Assembly (NCBI RefSeq): GCF_022129445.1
Contig: NZ_JADQAQ010000003.1
Span: forward strand, 62,001-126,000
Source: Photobacterium sp. Ph5
Lineage (GTDB): Bacteria > Pseudomonadota > Gammaproteobacteria > Enterobacterales > Vibrionaceae
Direction of reading: 5' to 3'
Length of the DNA stretch: 64,000 nucleotides
This document shows, in pieces, positions 10,730 through 20,285 of the stretch. Numbering within the stretch: the first letter of the stretch is position 1; every line of letters starts with the position of its first letter. Made by a program: the position numbers and the translations under genes. Under the pieces are notes generated by a model that had not been told where the DNA came from, did no database searches, and saw only the letters and a list, made by a program, of their open reading frames with translations.

Positions 10730-10738
10730 AGATACTGT

Positions 10739-11245
10739 TTATTTCTTGTTATTGTTCAATTGATTTGGTTGGATGACGGTCGTTACACGTTGTTTGTCGC
10801 CACTTTTTGCAACCAAACGTTGCTCATCTATCTTATAAGTGATGACATTACCTTTGATTTCACTGCCATCTTGAATCAAGACAGCGTGATCCGTCATTTT
10901 CAAAAATTCTGTTTTTGTTTCGTAGCGCATTTTTAAGGCTTCGCCATCGATAGGCTTACCATCATCCATAATTTGATGGAAGGTGGCTGGCTTACCATAA
11001 GCAACAATAGTTTGCTCTTTGGCATTGCTATTTGGGCGCGTTACAACAACTTTATCAGCATGAATATCAATCGTGCCCTGACGTAATCTTACATCACCAG
11101 TAAAGGTTGCAATGTTATTTTGTACATCAAGTTCTTGGCTATTAGAGCTGATATTAATAGGTTGTTTAGTATCACTTTTTAATGCCCAAGACGATGTGCT
11201 AACACATAATAAGCATAGTAGAGCACTAGTTTTCAGTCGGTTCAT
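10739..11245 (-). CDS. lptA: LPS transport periplasmic protein LptA
   Basis: 168 residues with a cleavable signal peptide (MNRLKTSALLCLLCVSTSSWA) and an OstA-like beta-jellyroll domain (INISSNSQELDVQNNIATFTGDV). LptA forms the periplasmic bridge carrying LPS from LptC to LptD. It begins 20 bp inside the end of lptC, so the two are probably translationally coupled. Confidence 0.96.
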   Translation of the reverse strand: MNRLKTSALLCLLCVSTSSWALKSDTKQPINISSNSQELDVQNNIATFTGDVRLRQGTIDIHADKVVVTRPNSNAKEQTIVAYGKPATFHQIMDDGKPIDGEALKMRYETKTEFLKMTDHAVLIQDGSEIKGNVITYKIDEQRLVAKSGDKQRVTTVIQPNQLNNNKK

Positions 11246-11789
11246 ATCTGCTTTTCACATTTTTTAAGAGTTTAGCGACTTTACGTTTCATATTACCCGT
11301 CATACCATCACCTTGGTTTTGGAAGGCGGGGCCTGTAATCATGACATGGTCTTGAGTATTAAAATCTTGAGTTTCAATATTCAATTGCAAGTTATCTGTT
11401 TTGATCACTTGGATATCTGAATCAGGTAATAAGTTAAACATACGAACATTACCATGAAGGTTCAGTACATTATTTTTATCTAAGGTAGCGGTATTGGAAC
11501 TTATCCGCCACTCTGCATTTTTACCTTCTTTAAATACCCATAATACAGGTTTTACAAAATCGGTCTGACCACTTTTCTCAAAGTATTCAAGATGATCTGA
11601 ATCGATTTGATAACTACGAGTACCTGAGGGATCAAAGGTTGTATTACTGATATCGTTACCAATGAACATCGGCTTTTCGTCATCAGGTTTTACTTGATGA
11701 TCTTTTTGCCATACTTGTTCAAGTTGGTTGTAGCCTAACCATGCACAAAATATTACCAGAAGTACATAGAGTAGCCTTTTTAAAGTCAT
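11226..11789 (-). CDS. lptC: LPS export protein LptC
   Basis: 187 residues: one N-terminal membrane anchor (about 6-22, LLYVLLVIFCAWLGYNQL) and a periplasmic beta-jellyroll domain. LptC docks to LptBFG and passes LPS to LptA. Its gene starts only 62 nt after kdsD; in E. coli the Kdo-8-phosphate phosphatase gene kdsC lies between these two, and here it is missing. Confidence 0.94.
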   Translation of the reverse strand: MTLKRLLYVLLVIFCAWLGYNQLEQVWQKDHQVKPDDEKPMFIGNDISNTTFDPSGTRSYQIDSDHLEYFEKSGQTDFVKPVLWVFKEGKNAEWRISSNTATLDKNNVLNLHGNVRMFNLLPDSDIQVIKTDNLQLNIETQDFNTQDHVMITGPAFQNQGDGMTGNMKRKVAKLLKNVKSRYEPTEN

Positions 11790-11851
11790 AGACTTAAGCC
11801 TTTATCATGTTTCATTGTTCTAATTCGTTACGCGTTATACTGAGTATGCTA

Positions 11852-12823
11852 CTACATCACGCCTGCTTTTAATAAATCATGCATGTTTAATGCACCAACC
11901 AGTTGATCGTTTTCAGTCACAAGCAACCCATTTATTTTACGATCTTCCATTATCTTTAACCCTTCAGCTGCGAGCAGCTGAGGGGAAATGGTCTGCGGGT
12001 TACAAGACATCACATCACCGATACTCGTGTTGTGGATATCAACATGGTTATCGAGTAAACGGCGTAAATCGCCATCGGTAAATATCCCGCTAAGCTGTTG
12101 CTTATTATTAACGATAGCCGTCATGCCTAAGCCTTTTTTTGATATTTCTAGCAAGGCATCTTTAATGCTGGCTGTTTCTTCAATAATAGGCAGCATTTTA
12201 CCTGTATGCATGACATCCGCGATACGCATTAATAATTTTCGTCCAAGTGCTCCTCCGGGATGAGACAAAGCAAAATCATCAGCCGTAAATCCACGCGCTT
12301 CCATAACTGAGATCGCTAATGCATCACCCATCACAAGTGTTGCTGTCGTGCTTGAGGTTGGCGCTAGGTTTAAGGGGCAAGCTTCTTTTTCTACCGTGAT
12401 CTGCAAGTTTATAACTGCCATTTTTGCCATACTGGACGTCGGTTTGCCAGTCATGCTGATCATGGAAATACCCAATCGTTTAATGACAGGCAATAACGCT
12501 AAAATTTCAGATGCTTCGCCAGAGTTAGAAATTGCGATCACAACATCTTCTTGTTTGATCATGCCTAAATCGCCATGGCTTGCTTCACCAGGATGCACGA
12601 AAAAGGCAGGTGTACCGGTACTCGCAAGTGTTGCTGCTAGCTTTCTACCAATATGACCCGATTTACCCATTCCCATCACAATGACTTTACCTTGGCAATC
12701 GAGTACCAGCTGACAGGCTTTGTTAAAGCTATCATCAATATATCGGCTGATGTTTTGTAGTGCTTGAATTTCAATATCCAGCACTTTTTTGCCATGACTA
12801 CTAAAGTCAAAGGAGCGAGACAT
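11852..12823 (-). CDS. kdsD: Arabinose-5-phosphate isomerase KdsD
   Basis: About 323 residues: an N-terminal SIS isomerase domain (VIVMGMGKSGHIGRKLAATLASTGTPAF region; HPGEASHGDLGM) and two C-terminal CBS repeats. It converts ribulose-5-phosphate to arabinose-5-phosphate, the first step to Kdo for LPS. I placed the start at the ATG of MSRSFDFSS (12823), which has GGAG 9 nt upstream. The ATG at 12838, overlapping the yrbG stop, would give 328 residues, the same as E. coli, and cannot be excluded. The ATG at 12886 lies inside yrbG and lacks support. Confidence 0.95.
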   Translation of the reverse strand: MSRSFDFSSHGKKVLDIEIQALQNISRYIDDSFNKACQLVLDCQGKVIVMGMGKSGHIGRKLAATLASTGTPAFFVHPGEASHGDLGMIKQEDVVIAISNSGEASEILALLPVIKRLGISMISMTGKPTSSMAKMAVINLQITVEKEACPLNLAPTSSTTATLVMGDALAISVMEARGFTADDFALSHPGGALGRKLLMRIADVMHTGKMLPIIEETASIKDALLEISKKGLGMTAIVNNKQQLSGIFTDGDLRRLLDNHVDIHNTSIGDVMSCNPQTISPQLLAAEGLKIMEDRKINGLLVTENDQLVGALNMHDLLKAGVM

Positions 12824-12837
12824 CTGATTATTCTCCA

Positions 12838-13797
12838 TTATGCGGAAATATTTAAGAATAGGTAAGCTTGGTAAGCAATGAAGCACAGTACCAAAATACC
12901 GCCTTCAACACGATTGATTCGACGACGTTTGCCTAATGCCATTAATAATAACAATACAGACAATCCGAGCATGACATAAAAATCACGCCCCATCGCAAGA
13001 GGGCTTAATACTGATGGGTTCAAAAGACCTGGAATACCCATTACAGCTAAAATATTAAAGACATTAGAGCCTATGATATTACCCACAGCCATATCATCTT
13101 CACCTTTGTAAATACTGGCGATAGAAGCGGCAAGCTCAGGCAAACTGGTACCAACAGCAATGATAGTTAAACCAATCACTAAGTCACTCATGCCGTAGTG
13201 TTTAGCAATAACAACGGCGGACTCTACTACCATATCAGAAGAGTAAAGAAGTAAACCTAGACCAATAAAGACCCAGATAATGGCTGACGAGTTTTTAACG
13301 CCCGTTGGGATCTCTGCTTCTTGCTCTTCAGCAAGAGGATCGTTTTTGCTCGACTTGCTGATTTTTAACATAGCAAGTAAAAACAGAACAAAAAGCACGG
13401 CAAGAAAAGCGCCTTCCATTCGGCCTAAATAATTATCCCATAGTAAGAGGCCGGCAATAACGGTCACGCCTAACATTAGCGGTAATTCACGGCGAATAAT
13501 GGTTGAACCGATCGACAGCGGCTTCAATATTGCTGTTATACCTAAGATCAGTGCAATATTGGCGATATTAGAACCAAGCACATTACCTACCGCAGTATCG
13601 GTTTTACCGGCAAGTGCTGCGGTCGCTGAAACCATCATTTCGGGTGCCGAAGAGCCCATTGCCAGTATTGTCATACCGATAACAAGTGGCGCAACACCAA
13701 AATTTTTAGCCAGTGCAGCAGCGCCATATACCAATCGATCGGCACTCCATACTAATAAAACTAACCCTACACAGAGCAATACAATGGCTTCGAGCAT
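12838..13797 (-). CDS. yrbG: Calcium/sodium antiporter YrbG
   Basis: 319 residues, a member of the K+-independent Ca2+/Na+ exchanger family. About ten hydrophobic segments are visible, and the two inverted-repeat alpha motifs occur as GSSAPEMMVS and GTSLPELAAS, each followed by GNxxGSNxxN. The start is the ATG at 13797 (MLEAIVLL), preceded by AAAGGGA at good spacing; the ATG at 13821 lacks such a site. It is the first gene of the minus-strand yrbG-kdsD-lptCAB-rpoN operon, divergent from mlaF. It acts in the inner membrane. Confidence 0.94.
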   Translation of the reverse strand: MLEAIVLLCVGLVLLVWSADRLVYGAAALAKNFGVAPLVIGMTILAMGSSAPEMMVSATAALAGKTDTAVGNVLGSNIANIALILGITAILKPLSIGSTIIRRELPLMLGVTVIAGLLLWDNYLGRMEGAFLAVLFVLFLLAMLKISKSSKNDPLAEEQEAEIPTGVKNSSAIIWVFIGLGLLLYSSDMVVESAVVIAKHYGMSDLVIGLTIIAVGTSLPELAASIASIYKGEDDMAVGNIIGSNVFNILAVMGIPGLLNPSVLSPLAMGRDFYVMLGLSVLLLLMALGKRRRINRVEGGILVLCFIAYQAYLFLNISA

Positions 13798-14318
13798 TCT
13801 AATCCCTTTTAAAAATGGCACGTTAAAAACGAGTACAGTAAATCCAGCGTTGAATCGCTTTTGATATTAGGGAGTGATTTTGACGGTTAGCAAAGCAAAA
13901 GGGAAGTATAACAAATGACTAATTCTCTCTATTGTGAACATTTATGAGGGAAAATAACAATCACGGTGAATTTATCATGGTGGATTGTAAAACCTCACTA
14001 TTTTTGATGTTAGGTTCTACTATTTGAACGTTGTACAATTGTTGAGTTTAAATATGCTGATGGAGAGTAAATTAGCATAGTTATACAAGCATATTGTGCA
14101 TAAAGCAGCAGCAACATACCTTAACAATGTAATAATAGATGAGATATGAATCGGCAAACTTGAGTTGGTATTTTATTCTCTCTATTATCCTCGGCTATAA
14201 TAGTTTTCACTTGAAAAACATGATTTTTTCTTGTGGTTAAGTCATAATTTACTGATTTTTAATAATAATTAGTGTTTTTCATGAGAAATTACCAGTAATT
14301 AGAGGCGAATACGAAGCA
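13798..14318. other. Divergent intergenic region between yrbG and mlaF
   Basis: About 520 bp of AT-rich noncoding DNA between two divergent operons. It must contain promoters for both. On the plus strand a perfect TATAAT lies at 14196-14201, about 118 bp before mlaF, but the matching -35 at 17 bp is poor. I find no convincing ORF, repeat or known RNA in it. The region is long for a compact genome and could hold a small RNA, for which I see no direct evidence. Confidence 0.5.
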
Positions 14319-15119
14319 ATGGCTAAAAGCGATATACTGATTTCGATTAAAAACCTAACATTTTCTCGTGGTGAACGATTCATTTTTGATGATATTTCTC
14401 TTGATGTGCCTCGAGGAAAAGTAACAGCAATCATGGGGCCTTCTGGAATAGGTAAAACAACATTATTGCGTTTGATTGGTGGTCAAATTGCGCCAGATAA
14501 AGGCGAAGTTTGGTTTGATCAGTGGAATATCCCAACCTTAAAGCGCAGTGATTTATATCAAGCACGTAAACGAATGAGTATGTTATTTCAATCGGGTGCG
14601 CTGTTTACTGATATGAACGTTTTCGACAATATTGCATTTCCATTGCGAGAACATACCGATTTACCTGAAGATTTATTACGTAGTTTAGTGTTACTGAAAT
14701 TAGAAGCAGTAGGGTTACGTGGCGCGGCACAATTGATGCCTAATGAGTTATCTGGTGGTATGGCACGTCGAGCGGCATTAGCTCGTGCAATTGCTCTGGA
14801 TCCTGAATTAATGATGTATGACGAACCTTTTGTGGGACAAGATCCCATTACTATGGGTGTGTTAGTGCAATTAATCAGTAGTCTCAATAAAGCGTTAGGC
14901 ATGACATCCGTGGTTGTTTCTCATGATGTACCCGAAGTGATGAGTATCGCTGATCATGTTTACTTACTCTCAGGTGGTAAAATTATTGGCAGTGGTAGCC
15001 CTCAAGAATTACGAGAAAACCCAGATCCTCGTGTACGTCAGTTCTTAGACGGCGATGCTGATGGCCCTGTTCCCTTTAAGTTTCCAGCGCAGCCATTAGA
15101 GCAAGATTTATTTGGTTAA
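14319..15119 (+). CDS. mlaF: Phospholipid ABC transporter ATP-binding protein MlaF
   Basis: 266 residues. Walker A GPSGIGKT (about 40-47), signature LSGGMARR, Walker B ELMMYDEPFVGQDP and the switch histidine in VSHDV are present. MlaF drives the MlaFEDB inner-membrane complex, which handles phospholipids moving between the outer and inner membranes. It is the first gene of mlaFEDCB-ibaG-murA. Confidence 0.98.
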   Translation: MAKSDILISIKNLTFSRGERFIFDDISLDVPRGKVTAIMGPSGIGKTTLLRLIGGQIAPDKGEVWFDQWNIPTLKRSDLYQARKRMSMLFQSGALFTDMNVFDNIAFPLREHTDLPEDLLRSLVLLKLEAVGLRGAAQLMPNELSGGMARRAALARAIALDPELMMYDEPFVGQDPITMGVLVQLISSLNKALGMTSVVVSHDVPEVMSIADHVYLLSGGKIIGSGSPQELRENPDPRVRQFLDGDADGPVPFKFPAQPLEQDLFG

Positions 15120-15176
15120 GCGCTATTCACGATGCGTGTCATACGTATCTGTTATTCGATGGATTACGAGCAAAAA

Positions 15177-15959
15177 ATGATTGTTGATGCGATAGCCCAT
15201 TTAGGGCGAAGTGGCATTGGAAAATGCCAAACAATGGGACGAGCAACGTTAATGTTGTTTGGTGCATTGGTGAGTAAGCCTCAGCCAAGAAAAATGTTTC
15301 CGTTATTAATAAAGCAACTGTATTCAGTGGGTGTTTTATCAATAGCGATTATTCTTGTTTCAGGTTTGTTTATCGGCATGGTACTGAGTTTACAAGGTTA
15401 CCTTGTACTGGCTGACTTTGGTGCCGAAACGAGCTTAGGACAAATGGTTGCATTGTCTTTACTACGCGAATTAGGTCCGGTTGTGACAGCATTGTTGTTT
15501 GCTGGGCGAGCAGGTTCTGCACTTACCGCTGAAATAGGTTTAATGAAAGCCACTGAACAGCTTTCAAGTATGGAAATGATGGCGGTTGATCCGCTGCGTC
15601 GAGTGATTGCGCCACGCTTTTGGGCTGGTGTTATCTCAATGCCATTATTAGCGCTGATGTTTAGTGTTGTTGGTTTATGGGGGGCGCAAATTGTTGGCGT
15701 TGACTGGAAAGGGATTGATTACGGTAGTTTCTGGTCGGTTATGCAATCTTCAGTGAACTTTAGTTATGACATAGGGAACAGCATTATTAAGGCTGTTGCT
15801 TTTGCTATAACGGTAACCTGGATTGCGGTATTTAATGGTTATGATGCCGTTCCTACTTCTGAAGGGATCAGCCGAGCAACGACACGAACGGTGGTGAATT
15901 CATCATTGGCAGTATTGGGCTTAGATTTTATTTTGACCGCACTGATGTTTGGTAGCTAA
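15177..15959 (+). CDS. mlaE: Phospholipid ABC transporter permease MlaE
   Basis: 260 residues, the same as E. coli. Several membrane helices and highly conserved blocks ([22 protein letters not shown], the [21 protein letters not shown] region, [10 protein letters not shown]) mark the MlaE/YrbE permease family. I chose the ATG at 15177 because it aligns with the E. coli N-terminus ([10 protein letters not shown]); an in-frame ATG at 15132 would add fifteen residues and has no ribosome site. A 57-nt spacer separates it from mlaF. Confidence 0.96.
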   Translation: MIVDAIAHLGRSGIGKCQTMGRATLMLFGALVSKPQPRKMFPLLIKQLYSVGVLSIAIILVSGLFIGMVLSLQGYLVLADFGAETSLGQMVALSLLRELGPVVTALLFAGRAGSALTAEIGLMKATEQLSSMEMMAVDPLRRVIAPRFWAGVISMPLLALMFSVVGLWGAQIVGVDWKGIDYGSFWSVMQSSVNFSYDIGNSIIKAVAFAITVTWIAVFNGYDAVPTSEGISRATTRTVVNSSLAVLGLDFILTALMFGS

Positions 15960-16004
15960 TTCGTAAAGAAACCAACATGACTTTAGTGTGACAAAACAAA
16001 TTAA

Positions 16005-16496
16005 ATGGATAAAAGCATGCAACAAAATAAACGTTTAGAACTGTGGGTTGGCATTTTTATGTTAGCCGGAATTGCAGCATTATTAGTGTTAGCTTTCAAA
16101 GTTGCTAACCTACAAAGTTTTGGCAGTAATGAAAGTTACACATTAAAAGCCCATTTCGATAATATCGGTGGTTTAAAAGTACGCTCTCCTGTGAAAGTAG
16201 GTGGTGTAACCGTTGGTGAAGTGACAGCTATTAACCTTGATAAAGAAACCTACATTCCGATGGTTACTTTATCGATTAATAAAAAATTTGGTTATTTCCC
16301 TGAAACTAGCTCGGCTTCAATTTTAACATCTGGCCTTTTAGGTGAGCAGTATTTAGGGATTTCCCCAGGTTTTGTTGATGAAGATGTCGATATGCTGCAT
16401 AACGGCGATCTTATTGAAGACACGAAATCTGCGTTAGTATTAGAAGATATGATAGGCCAAGTGCTATATAGCATTGGCGGTGACAAAAAAGACTAG
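16005..16496 (+). CDS. mlaD: Phospholipid-binding protein MlaD (MCE domain)
   Basis: 163 residues: an N-terminal membrane anchor (about 14-33, LWVGIFMLAGIAALLVLAFK) and an MCE domain (about 45-125) with KVRSPVKVGGVTVGEV and SILTSGLLGEQYLGI. MlaD forms a hexameric ring above MlaFE that binds lipid. A second in-frame ATG at 16017 (MQQNKRLELWVG) aligns better with E. coli MlaD and may be the true start; neither has a strong ribosome site. Confidence 0.95.
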   Translation: MDKSMQQNKRLELWVGIFMLAGIAALLVLAFKVANLQSFGSNESYTLKAHFDNIGGLKVRSPVKVGGVTVGEVTAINLDKETYIPMVTLSINKKFGYFPETSSASILTSGLLGEQYLGISPGFVDEDVDMLHNGDLIEDTKSALVLEDMIGQVLYSIGGDKKD

Positions 16497-16504
16497 GAGC
16501 ACCT

Positions 16505-17140
16505 ATGAAATTTTTACGATGCCTAATGCTGGCTTTTCTTGCCCTACCTATGTTGGTGCAGGCTGCAACAATCGATCAGACGAATCCATATACGATGATG
16601 GATAAAGTTTCTGTTCAGTTATTTAAAACCTTAAAAGCAGAGCAGCCGAAGATCCAAGCAAACCCTGAAGAGTTGCGTATTATTGTTAAAAAAGAGCTAT
16701 TGCCTTATATCAATACACGTTATGCCGCTTATAAAGTGCTAGGATCCAATTTAAAGAAAACTACCGCAGAGCAACGTGATGCGTTCACAGAAGCGTTTAC
16801 GGAATATTTAGTCGCATCTTATGCGCAGGTGTTAACGCAGTATACCGATCAAAAAATTCAGATTGAGCCTGCAAAAGCAGTACCAGCCGATCGTAAAATC
16901 GTGTCTGTTCGTGTTGATATTGTTGATAGTCAACGTCCACCTATTCGTCTTGATTTCAAACTTCGTTTAAATAAAAAGACAAAAGAATGGCAAGGATTTG
17001 ACATGGTAGCGGAAGGAGTCAGTATGATTTCGACTAAGCAAAGCGAGTGGAGTGGTGAGCTTCGCACCAAGGGAATTGATGCGGTAACGCAAAACCTACG
17101 CGATCTTGCCGCTAAGCCAATTCAGATCGAGAAAAAATGA
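16505..17140 (+). CDS. mlaC: Phospholipid shuttle protein MlaC
   Basis: 211 residues with a signal peptide (MKFLRCLMLAFLALPMLVQAA). The mature part is a Ttg2D/MlaC domain (NPYTMMDKVSVQLFKTLKAEQ). MlaC is the soluble periplasmic carrier between the outer-membrane MlaA-porin complex and MlaD. It starts 8 nt after mlaD, and its TGA overlaps the ATG of mlaB. Confidence 0.96.
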   Translation: MKFLRCLMLAFLALPMLVQAATIDQTNPYTMMDKVSVQLFKTLKAEQPKIQANPEELRIIVKKELLPYINTRYAAYKVLGSNLKKTTAEQRDAFTEAFTEYLVASYAQVLTQYTDQKIQIEPAKAVPADRKIVSVRVDIVDSQRPPIRLDFKLRLNKKTKEWQGFDMVAEGVSMISTKQSEWSGELRTKGIDAVTQNLRDLAAKPIQIEKK

Positions 17141-17454
17141 TCATGTCTGAGGATAGGATCAAATGGCAAGCTCTCGGTAATGACCAATATTGCTTGTCAG
17201 GTTGTTTAGAACGTGACACAGTGCCAGCTTTTTGGCGACGTAGAAATGAGTGGGTACCTGATTCAAACAAGGTATTGCTCGATCTAGGTGGCTTGAGTCG
17301 AGTAGACTCAGCTGGCATGGTGATGTTATTGCATCTTCACCAGCAATTAAGCAGCGCAGGATGTGACTTCACCCTGCTTAATGTGCCCGAGCAACTAAAA
17401 ACATTGTTACGCTTGAGCCATGTTGAACCCATTTTAGCAGCTTGCATGAAGTGA
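17137..17454 (+). CDS. mlaB: STAS-domain protein MlaB
   Basis: 105 residues, a STAS domain with the conserved serine in the loop motif RVDSAGMVMLLHL. MlaB binds MlaF and is needed for assembly and activity of the MlaFEDB complex. Its first ATG overlaps the mlaC stop (ATGA); a second ATG at 17143 is also possible. Confidence 0.92.
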   Translation: MIMSEDRIKWQALGNDQYCLSGCLERDTVPAFWRRRNEWVPDSNKVLLDLGGLSRVDSAGMVMLLHLHQQLSSAGCDFTLLNVPEQLKTLLRLSHVEPILAACMK

Positions 17455-17473
17455 GCTGTAGAGAGGATAGCTT

Positions 17474-17728
17474 GTGGAAATCTCCGAGATTAAACAAATT
17501 CTAGAAAATGCCTTAGATCTTGATGAAGTGATTGTTAAAGGTGAAGGTAGTCACTACGAAGTCATAGCAGTGAGTACTATTTTTGACGGCATGAGCCGAG
17601 TGAAAAAACAACAAACTATTTATGGTCCGTTGATGGATCGAATTGCAGCAAACGACATTCACGCGTTAAGTATCAAAACGTATACACCAGAAGAATGGGC
17701 GCGTGATAAAAAGCTAATGTCGTTATAA
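17474..17728 (+). CDS. ibaG: BolA family iron-metabolism protein IbaG
   Basis: 84 residues, the same as E. coli IbaG (YrbA). The BolA-family signature [17 protein letters not shown] and the invariant histidine in [14 protein letters not shown] are present. IbaG binds monothiol glutaredoxin and a [2Fe-2S] cluster. The start codon is GTG at 17474, preceded by GAGAGGA at 6 nt. It sits between mlaB and murA, as in most gammaproteobacteria. Confidence 0.95.
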   Translation: MEISEIKQILENALDLDEVIVKGEGSHYEVIAVSTIFDGMSRVKKQQTIYGPLMDRIAANDIHALSIKTYTPEEWARDKKLMSL

Positions 17729-17736
17729 CGAGGTAA

Positions 17737-18996
<1,260 letters not shown>

Positions 18997-19019
18997 TTGA
19001 TTACTTAAGCTCTGATAGC

Positions 19020-19049
19020 AAAAACGCCTCATATGTGAGGCGTTTTTTT
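19020..19049. terminator. Bidirectional terminator between murA and degS
   Basis: An 8-bp GC-rich stem (ACGCCTCA / TGTGAGGCGT core) with a 4-nt loop, flanked by an A tract and a run of seven T. It lies between convergent murA and degS. Confidence 0.93.
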
Positions 19050-19072
19050 ATAGTCACTATTTGTAATGACGA

Positions 19073-20155
19073 CTATCGCATCGGTTTATTCTCAGAGGCA
19101 GGGCGATTAGCCACCGTTACTGGAATAATCATTGGTTTACCATCACGTAGAATTTTTACATTCACATGCGTACCTGGGCGGATATCAGTTACAATATCTC
19201 TAACGCTTTGTACATTAGTGACTTGTTTACCTGCAATCTCGACCACAATATCATTTTTCTGAAAGCCAGCTTTTGACGCTGGGCCGTTAGGATCCATGCC
19301 CTCTACGATAATACCATTCACCTGATTGGCATCATACAGCCTTGCCATAACAGGGTTAATCTCACGTCCTTGAATACCAATCCAACCACGGATAACGCGA
19401 CCATCAGCGATTAGCTTATTCATGATTTTGATGGTTAGTTGGTAAGGGATAGCAAATGAAATACCGTAGGTTTCAATATTCGTTGCTTGTTGGAAAGATG
19501 CAGTATTAATACCAACGAGCTCTCCACGGGTATTGACTAATGCCCCACCTGAGTTACCACGGTTAATTGCGGCATCCGTTTGGAGAAAATCTTGTGGGCC
19601 ATAAAAGCTCATGCCTGAACGCCCTGTTGCTGAAATAATACCAAAGGTCGTTGTTTGACCAAGGTTATAGGGGTTACCGATAGCAAGAACAACATCACCG
19701 ACTGTCGCTTTGTATTCAGAATTAACTGGGATGACAGGTAAATTATCTGCATTAATTTTTAAAACTGCGAGATCGGTTAATTGATCTAAGCCGATTAGCT
19801 GCGCGTTTAAAATACGACCATCTTGCAGTGCGACAATAACTTGATCTGCATTGGCGACAACGTGATAGTTCGTCACGATATAGCCTTTATCACTCATGAT
19901 CACACCTGATCCTAATCCTTGAGTGATTAACTCTGGCTCTGGTCGTGATTCATTATTTTCATAGCGGCGGTTATAAATATTCACAACCGCAGGGGAAGCG
20001 CGTTTAACGGCGTAGTTAAATGATAAAGGGGCGGGCGCATCGTCTAATTGGGGTAAAGACACCGGTGATGATGGGCGCAAACTTGGTACAGCAACAAGTA
20101 CAACACATGCTGTGATAAGGCCGAGCAAAATAGAACGACCAAGAAAAGCCAACAT
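19073..20155 (-). CDS. degS: Outer-membrane stress sensor protease DegS
   Basis: 360 residues: an N-terminal membrane anchor (about 4-24), a trypsin-like protease domain with the triad H98 (TNYHV), D128 (LTDLAVLK) and S202 (NRGNSGGALV), and a single PDZ domain (about 260-350). DegS cleaves the anti-sigma factor RseA when its PDZ domain senses misplaced outer-membrane proteins, activating sigma-E. I used the ATG at 20155, with AAGGA 6-7 nt upstream; the TTG just before it is less likely. It lies after degQ, as in E. coli. Confidence 0.96.
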   Translation of the reverse strand: MLAFLGRSILLGLITACVVLVAVPSLRPSSPVSLPQLDDAPAPLSFNYAVKRASPAVVNIYNRRYENNESRPEPELITQGLGSGVIMSDKGYIVTNYHVVANADQVIVALQDGRILNAQLIGLDQLTDLAVLKINADNLPVIPVNSEYKATVGDVVLAIGNPYNLGQTTTFGIISATGRSGMSFYGPQDFLQTDAAINRGNSGGALVNTRGELVGINTASFQQATNIETYGISFAIPYQLTIKIMNKLIADGRVIRGWIGIQGREINPVMARLYDANQVNGIIVEGMDPNGPASKAGFQKNDIVVEIAGKQVTNVQSVRDIVTDIRPGTHVNVKILRDGKPMIIPVTVANRPASENKPMR

Positions 20156-20224
20156 CAAGAGTCCTTAAATAATACAAGATAGTGAATGGCAAGAAGAATA
20201 CCATTCCTACTTATAGAGACCAAT

Positions 20225-20260
20225 AATAAAGTCAGAGCACCGTTTCACTCTGACTTTATT
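20225..20260 (-). terminator. Terminator-like hairpin after degQ
   Basis: A perfect 13-bp inverted repeat (AATAAAGTCAGAG / CTCTGACTTTATT) with a 10-nt loop, 26 nt beyond the degQ stop on the minus strand. It lacks a long T run after the stem, although the 3' arm ends TTTATT. It probably reduces read-through from degQ into degS. Confidence 0.75.
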
Positions 20261-20285
20261 TGAAGGTTAAATGAGAAATGTATTG

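Noticed and set aside
13499-13864. A 121-codon plus-strand ORF opposite yrbG
   Set aside because: It is the mirror of a membrane-protein gene, with no family features and no ribosome site; yrbG explains the region.
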